Assembly: GCA_004356175.1 (NCBI GenBank)
Contig: SMXV01000037.1
Span: 1 to 13,238 of the forward strand
DNA: 13,238 nucleotides
Direction of reading: 5' to 3'
Origin: Acidobacteriota bacterium
GTDB taxonomy: Bacteria; Actinomycetota; Acidimicrobiia; Spongiisociales; UBA5794
Part shown: one piece after another, positions 8,256 to 13,069 of the stretch
Numbering within the stretch: position 1 is the first letter of the stretch
Layout: each line of letters opens with the position of its first letter
Position numbers and translations under genes: made by a program
The notes under the pieces: generated by a model
What the model saw: the letters and a program-made list of their open reading frames with translations, nothing else
Told to the model about the DNA's origin: nothing
Database searches by the model: none

Positions 8256-8535
8256 TTCACCTGCTCCCGCTCTCTGCACCGACTCGGTCGGCGCCGTCTC
8301 CTCGTCACCTTCAATCCACGAGGGGCCGGCACCCCAGGAACGCCTCAGCGTTTCCCGTTGCTTGCTGAGAACGGCAACCTCCCGCCTCGGTTGCTCGCGG
8401 ATTCTCGAGAACACAACTCGCAGGAAGCCCTTCTTGCGAGAACATTGCACAATCTTCGGACAACGCAACGCCTGAGACGTGGTCGGCGATGTCAATGGAG
8501 CACGGAACCGCGGAGGTGCAACTACGCTCCGGTGC
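8256..8535. other. 280-base gap between priA and def, structured but unassigned
   Basis: No gene here is convincing. The priA frame stays open past its TAA, and minus-strand frames are open too, including an 82-residue frame from GTG at 8450 to the stop at 8202 with a basic N-terminal half (KKGFLRVVFSRIREQPRR) and an acidic C-terminal half. By hand count over 66 triplets, GC is about 64-67 percent in two codon phases and about 55 percent in the third, which does not clearly favour any frame. The gap holds a strong hairpin (8417-8440), weaker ones at 8279-8291 (CCGAC/GTCGG) and 8344-8369 (CTCAGC/GCTGAG), a perfect palindrome TTCTCGAGAA at 8402-8411, and GAGAAC at 8367, 8407 and 8438. It could be a 5' leader of def, a small RNA, or degraded sequence. 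Confidence 0.4.
8417..8440. other. Strong hairpin upstream of def
   Basis: CTCGCAGGAAG and CTTCTTGCGAG pair around a short loop: six perfect outer pairs, one G-T pair, then three more pairs, leaving loop GCCC. On the plus strand no T run follows, so it is not an ordinary intrinsic terminator for priA. On the minus strand TTGTGTT follows, a poor T tract. It may be part of a structured leader. Confidence 0.45.
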
Positions 8536-9039
8536 ATGGCAATCTTCCCGATTCGAGTGTTTCCTGATCCTGTTCTCGCGATGCAGGCAAGCGATGTGAC
8601 GGAGTTCGACGAAAGTCTGAGCCGGTTGATAGATGACATGCTTGAGACGATGTACGAAGCTCCGGGAGTGGGTCTGGCAGCACCCCAGATCGGCGTCTTG
8701 AAGCGAGTATTCGTCGCGGACGTCGGGGAGGGTGCGCTCGTCATGGTCAACCCTTCGGTCACGGATGTGCAGGGAAGTTGGAAGTTCGAAGAGGGCTGCC
8801 TTTCGGTCCCTGACCGTTATTGGCAAATTACGCGTGCTGAGTACGCCCGAGCGGAGGGTGTTGGACGCGATGGTGAAAGAATTGTGCTTGAGGGCGACGA
8901 TCTCATGGGTCGTGTGCTGCAACACGAGATCGACCACCTCGACGGCACGCTTCTCATCTCCCGCCTCAGCGCTCGTGTCAGGAGACAGTTGTTGAAGGAC
9001 CTGAGAGAAGAATCGGTCGCCACCGATAGGGTCCTTTGA
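8536..9039 (+). CDS. def: Peptide deformylase
   Basis: Def removes the formyl group from the N-terminal methionine of nascent proteins, working at the ribosome exit with a bound metal ion. All three family motifs are intact in the 167-residue protein: GVGLAAPQI (44-52), EGCLS with metal ligand Cys88, and QHEIDHLDG with His130, catalytic Glu131 and His134. The frame opens further upstream at GTG 8479, but the 19 extra residues (rich in Arg, Gly and Asn) match nothing in the family; ATG 8536 gives the normal start MAIFPIRVFPDPVL. GGAGG at 8512-8516 is about 20 bases away, too far for this ATG, so ribosome binding is unclear. The stop overlaps the fmt ATG by one base (TGATG). def next to fmt is a common pairing, since one reverses what the other does. 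Confidence 0.96.
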   Translation: MAIFPIRVFPDPVLAMQASDVTEFDESLSRLIDDMLETMYEAPGVGLAAPQIGVLKRVFVADVGEGALVMVNPSVTDVQGSWKFEEGCLSVPDRYWQITRAEYARAEGVGRDGERIVLEGDDLMGRVLQHEIDHLDGTLLISRLSARVRRQLLKDLREESVATDRVL

Positions 9040-9947
9040 TGGGTGCCGTCTTCCTCGGGACACCAGCGGCCGCGATCGCGAGCCTTGCAGCCGTTGCAGA
9101 TATCGAAGATGTCGACATGGTGATCACAAAGCCCGACCGTCCTGGCTCGCGTGGCGGTCGACCAATACCTCCACCGGTCAAGACTGCCGCCAAGCAGTTC
9201 GGCTTTCGCGTCGCCCAACCGGAGACCGCTGCCGAGCTGCTTGAGATTCTCTCAGACGGTTCCTTTGCGTTCGGCGTCGTAGTTGCCTACGGATCAATTC
9301 TTACACCCAAGATGATCAAATCGGCCCCGTCCGGCTTTCTCAACGTGCACTTCTCCCTGCTCCCACGGTGGCGCGGTGCCGCACCAGTGGAACGCGCGAT
9401 ACTTTCAGGCGATACACGAACAGGTGTCACGCTTATGAAAATCGATGAAGGACTCGACACGGGTGACGTTGTGGCCGAGGTTCCAACGCCGATCGGACCC
9501 CGCGAAACGGGTGGCAGCCTCACGGCCCGCCTCTCATTCCTTGGTGCAATGTTGCTGGATGACACCCTTCCTGAGTTTCTCGCCGGCCGAAGGGTGCCAG
9601 TCCCTCAAATCGCGTCGGCGGCAAGCCATGCGAAGCGCCTGACGAAGGAGGAAGCACAGCTGACTTCCTCCCTTGGGCAAGCTCAGGCTGAACGCACAAT
9701 CCGCGCGTTTCTGCCGCGTCCGGTTGCATGGCTTGCCACAGACCGAGGCCGGCTGCAGATCCACGGCGCGCAACCATCGGACTCCGCGCCCAAACCGGGA
9801 ACTGTGACTCTGGCTGAAAGCGGAGTCGTCGCGGGCTTCTCAGATGGTGGGGTTGAGCTCAACACCGTGCGGCCTGAAGGCAGGTCGCTTCTCTCAGCCG
9901 ATGAGTGGTTCCGTGGGACGCAGGGTCGTGACGTTACATTCGACTGA
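9039..9947 (+). CDS. fmt: Methionyl-tRNA formyltransferase
   Basis: Fmt formylates Met-tRNAfMet with 10-formyltetrahydrofolate so that it can initiate translation. The 302-residue protein has the Rossmann-like catalytic domain first. Its catalytic triad is Asn102 and His104 (NVHFSLLPRWRG) and Asp140 (GLDTGDV), each four positions below the E. coli numbering. The substrate-binding loop KPDRPGSRGGR is at 31-41. The C-terminal beta-barrel domain that grips the tRNA starts near residue 205 (ERTIRAFLPRPVAW). ATG 9039 overlaps the def stop and AGGG sits seven bases upstream; a TTG one codon earlier would also work but is less likely. Only 23 bases separate its stop from the end of the convergent PPK2 gene. 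rsmB, which often follows fmt, is missing here. Confidence 0.96.
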   Translation: MGAVFLGTPAAAIASLAAVADIEDVDMVITKPDRPGSRGGRPIPPPVKTAAKQFGFRVAQPETAAELLEILSDGSFAFGVVVAYGSILTPKMIKSAPSGFLNVHFSLLPRWRGAAPVERAILSGDTRTGVTLMKIDEGLDTGDVVAEVPTPIGPRETGGSLTARLSFLGAMLLDDTLPEFLAGRRVPVPQIASAASHAKRLTKEEAQLTSSLGQAQAERTIRAFLPRPVAWLATDRGRLQIHGAQPSDSAPKPGTVTLAESGVVAGFSDGGVELNTVRPEGRSLLSADEWFRGTQGRDVTFD

Positions 9948-9970
9948 TCGCTCGACGGCGGCGCGACCAG

Positions 9971-10777
9971 TTACTCAATCACGATTGACGTAGGATCGAG
10001 TTCTGGCGTTGGGTAGGAGAGGTTCATCGCTGTGAGCGTGTCGATGAGAATTCGCGAGATGACGAGATTTCGGTACCATTTACGGTCGGAAGGCACCACA
10101 TACCACGGCGCGTCCTCGGTCGAGGTCTCTGTTATCGCATCCTCATACGCCCTCTGGTATTGATCCCACTTCGACCGTGCTTCGAGATCGCCCATGCTGA
10201 ACTTGAAGTGCTTCGCTGGATTGTCGACGCGAGCTTGCAGCCGCAGTTTCTGTTCGTCCTTTGAAATGTGCAGCATGATCTTCACAAGAACAGTTCCCTC
10301 GTCCGTCAGCATCTGTTCAAAATTCCTGATGTGCTCATACCTTCGATGCCACACCTCACGAGGGACGAGCTCATTTACACGAACGATCAGGACGTCCTCA
10401 TAGTGGCTTCGGTTAAAGACTGCAATGCGGCCGCGCGCAGGCGTCTTGTCGTGAACGCGCCACAAATAGTCGTGCTCAATTTCGTGTGGCCCAGGCACGC
10501 CAAATCCGTGCACTGTGACGCCTTGGGGGTTGACACCTGTGAAGACACCTCGAATAGTGCCATCCTTTCCGCCGGTGTCCATGGCCTGGAGCACGAGGAG
10601 CAGGGCCCTTGACCCGTCGGACCACAGCAATTTCTGCAGTTCCGCGAGTTGTGCGTTCAGCCTCGCGAGAACCGCGCCAGCGTGTTTCTTGTTGAGATCG
10701 GGATGGGCCGCCTTTTCACCAGCATCCCTGTCCGCAAGTCTCAGCTGATAGCCGGATTCGATGCGATATCTGTCCAT
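9971..10777 (-). CDS. PPK2-family polyphosphate kinase / nucleotide phosphotransferase
   Basis: PPK2 enzymes move phosphate between inorganic polyphosphate and nucleotides (AMP, ADP or GDP). The 268-residue protein has the family ATPase core: Walker A MDTGGKDGTIRGV, GVNPQGV, the lid and middle segment DYLWRVHDKTPARGRIAVFNRSHYED (shown in part; Walker B region), then KIMLHISKDEQKLRLQAR, KFSMGDLEARSKWDQY and APWYVVPSDRKWYRNL. This combination resembles the PPK2-related subgroup near TIGR03709 as I recall it; whether AMP or ADP is preferred cannot be read by eye. The frame opens at 10960, but ATG 10777 is chosen because GGAGGAGG lies just upstream on the minus strand and the extra 61 residues have no family match. 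The gene is convergent with fmt and divergent from rpe, and so stands alone in an otherwise plus-strand block. Confidence 0.92.
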   Translation of the reverse strand: MDRYRIESGYQLRLADRDAGEKAAHPDLNKKHAGAVLARLNAQLAELQKLLWSDGSRALLLVLQAMDTGGKDGTIRGVFTGVNPQGVTVHGFGVPGPHEIEHDYLWRVHDKTPARGRIAVFNRSHYEDVLIVRVNELVPREVWHRRYEHIRNFEQMLTDEGTVLVKIMLHISKDEQKLRLQARVDNPAKHFKFSMGDLEARSKWDQYQRAYEDAITETSTEDAPWYVVPSDRKWYRNLVISRILIDTLTAMNLSYPTPELDPTSIVIE

Positions 10778-10869
10778 GTGTGGTCCCTCCTCCGACGGTT
10801 CACAGTAGTGCGACCAGGGATGCCACGCATGCAGCCGAGCCTCGATAATCAACGACACTGCCACGCTCC

Positions 10870-10875
10870 TACAAT
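10870..10875 (+). promoter_or_regulatory. Candidate -10 box for rpe, probably leaderless
   Basis: TACAAT is one change from TATAAT and ends eight bases before the rpe ATG. Transcription would then begin at or next to the start codon, giving a leaderless mRNA, which is common in actinobacteria. This agrees with the absence of a good ribosome binding site before the ATG. No clear -35 box is seen. The 106-base divergent gap to the PPK2 gene must also hold that gene's promoter, which I cannot pick out. Confidence 0.4.
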
Positions 10876-10883
10876 CTGAGTCA

Positions 10884-11549
10884 ATGAGAGCCGACCCACG
10901 CATCGCGCCATCGATACTTGCAGCAGATTTCGCCAACCTCGCGAGCGACATCGAACTCATCAGCGACGATATCGACCTGCTCCACGTCGACGTAATGGAC
11001 GGCCATTTCGTGCCGAATATTTCGCTCGGACCTCCTGTAATTGCATCGTTGGCCGCATCGACAGACCTCTACCTTGACTGTCATCTCATGATTTCTGACC
11101 CGCTCGCATATCTCGGTCCGATCAAGGATGCCGGCGCGAACGGCGTGACCGTCCACATCGAGGCAGTTCCAGATCCCCGACCGGTAGCCGCCCTCGCTGC
11201 ATCTCTCGACCTTGACTTCGGACTCGTGATCAACCCACCCACTCCCGTGTCTGCCATCGAACCGTTCCTAGATTTGACATCGATGGTGGTGGTCATGACT
11301 GTGCATCCCGGACTCGGCGGGCAGACCTTTCTGGATGAGTGCCTCGCGAAAATTGAAGAATTGAGACAAATCATTGATTCTCGCGCATTGTCCACCGATA
11401 TACAGATAGATGGAGGCATCGACCTCCGCACGGTGAAGCTGGCCAGAAGGGCCGGTGGCGATGTATTCGTAGCCGGCACATCGCTTTTCCGGGCGGACGA
11501 CCCTGTGGCCGCCGTCGCAGCAATGCGAAAGATTCTGAACCAGGAGTGA
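10884..11549 (+). CDS. rpe: Ribulose-phosphate 3-epimerase
   Basis: Rpe interconverts ribulose 5-phosphate and xylulose 5-phosphate in the pentose phosphate pathway, as a metal-dependent TIM barrel in the cytosol. The 221-residue length is typical. Metal ligands and catalytic acids are in place: His34 and Asp36 in LLHVDVMDGHFVPN, His67 in LDCHLMI, and Asp176 in IQIDGGID. The phosphate-site segment VHPGLGGQTF lies at 140-149. The ATG at 10884 is the first in the frame and has no strong Shine-Dalgarno sequence; the -10 box just upstream suggests leaderless translation. Its product pathway supplies ribulose 5-phosphate, a precursor for riboflavin, which may explain its long-standing position near ribD in actinobacteria. 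The stop is one base from the next start codon. Confidence 0.96.
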   Translation: MRADPRIAPSILAADFANLASDIELISDDIDLLHVDVMDGHFVPNISLGPPVIASLAASTDLYLDCHLMISDPLAYLGPIKDAGANGVTVHIEAVPDPRPVAALAASLDLDFGLVINPPTPVSAIEPFLDLTSMVVVMTVHPGLGGQTFLDECLAKIEELRQIIDSRALSTDIQIDGGIDLRTVKLARRAGGDVFVAGTSLFRADDPVAAVAAMRKILNQE

Positions 11550-11550
11550 C

Positions 11551-12477
11551 ATGCCCGAACGCATCCTCGTAGTGGACGACGATCCGGATATCTTGCAGTT
11601 CGTGCGAATGAACCTTGAGATGGATGGTTTCGATGTCGAACTAGCGGGAGGAGGCCGCGAAGCACTTGAGAAGGTCGCGGCCGACCCACCAGACCTGATG
11701 CTTCTCGATGTGATGATGCCCGAGATGGACGGTCTGACCGTCCTGCGGCGAATGCGATCCGACCCTTCCACAGCGAACGTACCTGTGATTGTGCTCACCG
11801 CCCGCAGCCTCGCAGAGGACAGAGTCAAAGGTCTCGACCTCGGCGCTGACGACTACATCACCAAACCGTTCGACCTTGAAGAACTCATCGCAAGAATTCG
11901 CACCGTCCTGCGACGAAGTCAGCAACTTCGCGACCTCTCTCCTCTTACTGGCCTACCCGGAAACTTTCAGATCACCGCGGAACTGGAACGCAGGGTCGAC
12001 CGGCAAAAGGACTTTGCTCTCATCCACGCCGATCTTGACAATTTCAAGGCGTACAACGATCACTATGGTTTTCTTCGCGGCGACGCCGTCATCGGGTTCA
12101 CCGCAAAGATCCTCACCGATGCAGCAGCCCAGGTCACTGAGTCGGACTCCTTTGTCGGACACGTTGGTGGTGACGACTTCATCACGATTATTGAGGACTA
12201 CAACGCTGAGCCATACTGTGAGTACATCGTTCGCCACTTCGACGATGGCATTCTCGATTTCTATGACACTGCTGACGCACTGCAGGGATACATTGAGGTA
12301 ACCGACCGGCGCGGCGAGCGCCAGGCATATCCGGTGTGCTCACTGTCCATGGGCGTCGCATCCACCAGTCGTCGATCGATCACAAGCGCGTGGGAGGCCT
12401 CTGCTGCAGCGTCGGAGATGAAGGAAGTTGCTAAGCAGACAGCAGGGACGAACTATCAGATTGATAGGCGGACGTGA
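11551..12477 (+). CDS. Response regulator with receiver and GGDEF-type domains
   Basis: The 308-residue protein starts with a complete receiver domain (residues about 3-122): acidic pair Asp10-Asp11, phosphoacceptor Asp53 in LLDVMMPEMDG, Thr83 in LTA and Lys105 in ITKPFD. After a short linker comes a GGDEF-like domain from about 129: SPLTGLPGN, the metal-binding Asp161 and Asp163 in HADLDNFKAYND, and GGDDF at 206-210 in place of GGDEF. Asp for Glu at the fourth position is a conservative change, so diguanylate cyclase activity is possible but unproven; a GTP-binding sensor role is the alternative. The inhibitory RxxD I-site is not present before GGDDF (TESDSFVGHV). AGGAG at 11542-11546 overlaps the rpe end and drives translation. 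No partner histidine kinase is visible. The last 60 residues contain the usual SMGVAS strand. Confidence 0.88.
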   Translation: MPERILVVDDDPDILQFVRMNLEMDGFDVELAGGGREALEKVAADPPDLMLLDVMMPEMDGLTVLRRMRSDPSTANVPVIVLTARSLAEDRVKGLDLGADDYITKPFDLEELIARIRTVLRRSQQLRDLSPLTGLPGNFQITAELERRVDRQKDFALIHADLDNFKAYNDHYGFLRGDAVIGFTAKILTDAAAQVTESDSFVGHVGGDDFITIIEDYNAEPYCEYIVRHFDDGILDFYDTADALQGYIEVTDRRGERQAYPVCSLSMGVASTSRRSITSAWEASAAASEMKEVAKQTAGTNYQIDRRT

Positions 12478-12484
12478 AGAAGTA

Positions 12485-12505
12485 TCTAGTTTCGAGTGTC
12501 TAGTC
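12485..12505. repeat. Heptad block 1, three units of TCTAGTT type
   Basis: Three 7-base units, TCTAGTT, TCGAGTG and TCTAGTC, begin eight bases after the stop of the response regulator. They lie outside the 11-base inverted repeat that encloses the other blocks, and their CTAG/CGAG core differs from the rest. Confidence 0.6.
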
Positions 12506-12509
12506 AGAG

Positions 12510-12520
12510 GTGGGGGAAAG
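12510..12520. repeat. Left 11-base inverted repeat
   Basis: GTGGGGGAAAG is the exact reverse complement of CTTTCCCCCAC at 12930-12940. Both copies have AGAGGT or its complement on the outer side (AGAGG directly at 12506-12510; ACCTCT at 12943-12948). Confidence 0.6.
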
Positions 12521-12524
12521 CCTG

Positions 12525-12559
12525 AGATGTCAGATAACAGATTCCAGATGACAGACAAG
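12525..12559. repeat. Heptad block 2, five AGATNNC-type units
   Basis: Five units starting AGAT or AGAC. They are the reverse complement of the class in block 6: CAGATTCCAGATG here matches CATCTGGAATCTG there over 13 bases. Confidence 0.8.
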
Positions 12560-12567
12560 ATGGCTTT

Positions 12568-12595
12568 TAGCCCTCAGCTTTCAGCCACCAGCTTG
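12568..12595. repeat. Heptad block 3, four CAGCNNN-type units
   Basis: Units TAGCCCT, CAGCTTT, CAGCCAC and CAGCTTG. They are complementary in class to CTGAAGG, CTGATAG and CTGATGG at 12866-12886 on the far side. Confidence 0.7.
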
Positions 12596-12611
12596 GGGGA
12601 GTGGTGTGGTG

Positions 12612-12667
12612 TCAGAACTCAGATGTCGGACTCGGACAGTTTTCAGTTCTCAGTTTTCAGTCAGAAC
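12612..12667. repeat. Heptad block 4, eight in-register units ending in TTTTCAG type
   Basis: Eight consecutive units without a register break. The first four (TCAGAAC, TCAGATG, TCGGACT, CGGACAG) are mixed; the next three (TTTTCAG, TTCTCAG, TTTTCAG) and one more TCAGAAC form the left arm of an inverted repeat with block 5. Confidence 0.85.
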
Positions 12668-12689
12668 AGGAATCGACCAAGTGGAGTCG

Positions 12690-12748
12690 CTTGGGGGTTT
12701 GCGGGATCCATGCTTTGAGCTCGGGCCGCAAGAGATGCTCCCACCAAG
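12690..12748. repeat. Central hairpin between the two repeat arms
   Basis: The non-repetitive centre folds on itself: CTTGG (12690-12694) with CCAAG (12744-12748), and TTGCGG (12699-12704) with CCGCAA (12726-12731), with unpaired bases between and a 21-base loop that includes GAGCTC. It sits midway between the inverted heptad arms. Confidence 0.55.
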
Positions 12749-12752
12749 TGCT

Positions 12753-12780
12753 GACTGAGAACTGAAAACTGAAAACCTGC
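12753..12780. repeat. Heptad block 5, AACTGAA-type units
   Basis: Units GACTGAG, AACTGAA twice and AACCTGC. Together with 12751-12752 they are the near-perfect reverse complement of the end of block 4, with three mismatches over about 28 bases, all transitions. Confidence 0.85.
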
Positions 12781-12781
12781 G

Positions 12782-12886
12782 TCTGGAGTCTGGAGTCTGA
12801 CATCTGGAATCTGGAGTCTGGAATCTGGAGTCTGGAATCTGACATCTGGAATCTGATGTCTCATTCTGAAGGCTGATAGCTGATGG
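12782..12886. repeat. Heptad block 6, fifteen in-register units
   Basis: Fifteen units in perfect 7-base register over 105 bases: TCTGGAG (four), TCTGGAA (four), TCTGACA (two), TCTGATG, TCTCATT, then CTGAAGG, CTGATAG and CTGATGG. The variants alternate rather than cluster. One base (12781) separates this block from block 5. Confidence 0.92.
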
Positions 12887-12929
12887 CTTCTTTTAGCCCC
12901 CCGGTTCTTCACCCTCCGTTTCCTGTTAC

Positions 12930-12940
12930 CTTTCCCCCAC
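12930..12940. repeat. Right 11-base inverted repeat
   Basis: CTTTCCCCCAC mirrors the left copy at 12510-12520 and lies immediately before the FMN riboswitch. The enclosed unit is 431 bases long. Confidence 0.6.
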
Positions 12941-12943
12941 ATA

Positions 12944-13064
12944 CCTCTTTCGGGGCAGGGTGCAATTCCCGACCGGCGGTGAAAGCCCGCGACCCCCAAT
13001 CATATTGGGGCTGATCCGGTGCAACTCCGGGGCCGACGGTGACAGTCCGGATGGAAGAAAGGGG
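12944..13064 (+). ncRNA. FMN riboswitch (RFN element) controlling ribD
   Basis: This is the FMN-sensing leader of riboflavin genes. Consensus parts appear in order: GGGGCAGGGTGCAATTCCC (12952-12970), ACCGGCGGTGAAAGCCCGC (12972-12990), a variable hairpin CCCCAAT-CAT-ATTGGGG (12994-13010), CTGATCCGGTGCAACTCCGG (13011-13030), and the GGCCGACGGTGACAGTCCGG segment followed by ATGGAAGAAAG up to 13061. The closing helix P1 can form from 12944-12951 with 13057-13064, eight pairs including one G-T. Its 3' strand GAAAGGGG is also the ribosome binding site of ribD. FMN binding would therefore hide that site, so control is probably at translation initiation; no terminator hairpin with a T run is present between the aptamer and ribD. 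Confidence 0.96.
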
Positions 13065-13069
13065 CGCAG

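Larger units (their letters stand above)
12485..12886. repeat. Composite field of tandem degenerate 7-base repeats
   Basis: Six blocks of in-register 7-base units, about 39 in all, fill this region between the regulator gene and the FMN riboswitch. Read on the plus strand, the right half carries units built on CTGA or CTGG, and most of the left half carries the complement (TCAG or CCAG). The unit classes run, from the centre outwards on the right, AACTGAA, then TCTGGAG/TCTGGAA/TCTGACA, then CTGATAG/CTGATGG. The left half mirrors the order of the first two and the third, with one extra outer block. The arrangement resembles the short tandemly repeated heptamers known in heterocystous cyanobacteria, though no homology is claimed. 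Sub-blocks are listed separately. Confidence 0.85.

Noticed and set aside
8479..8535. N-terminal extension of def from GTG 8479
   Set aside because: The 19 added residues match nothing in the peptide deformylase family, while ATG 8536 gives the standard N-terminus.
8202..9063. Long minus-strand frames opposite def (186 and 250 residues)
   Set aside because: They run through the complement of def, which has all its motifs on the plus strand. Only the part inside the gap (8202-8450) was kept as a weak possibility.
9948..9970. Bidirectional terminator between fmt and the PPK2 gene
   Set aside because: Only a four-pair TCGC/GCGA stem is possible and neither strand has a T run.
10778..10960. N-terminal extension of the PPK2 protein to ATG 10960
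   Set aside because: It would overlap rpe on the other strand, and ATG 10777 has a strong GGAGGAGG ribosome binding site at the right distance.
12428..12718. Plus-strand frame of 96 residues across the end of the regulator gene and the left repeat arms
   Set aside because: It begins inside the regulator coding region in another frame and its composition follows the heptads; no family likeness.
12485..12886. CRISPR array
   Set aside because: Units are only 7 bases, contiguous, and have no unique spacers of regular length; no cas genes nearby.
12657..12999. Minus-strand frames encoding 7-residue repeats such as DSRLQIP and DSRFQMS
   Set aside because: A 7-base repeat without stop codons is open in all frames and automatically gives a 7-residue repeat every 21 bases. 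No start with a ribosome binding site, and one frame runs into the riboswitch. These are by-products of the DNA repeat.
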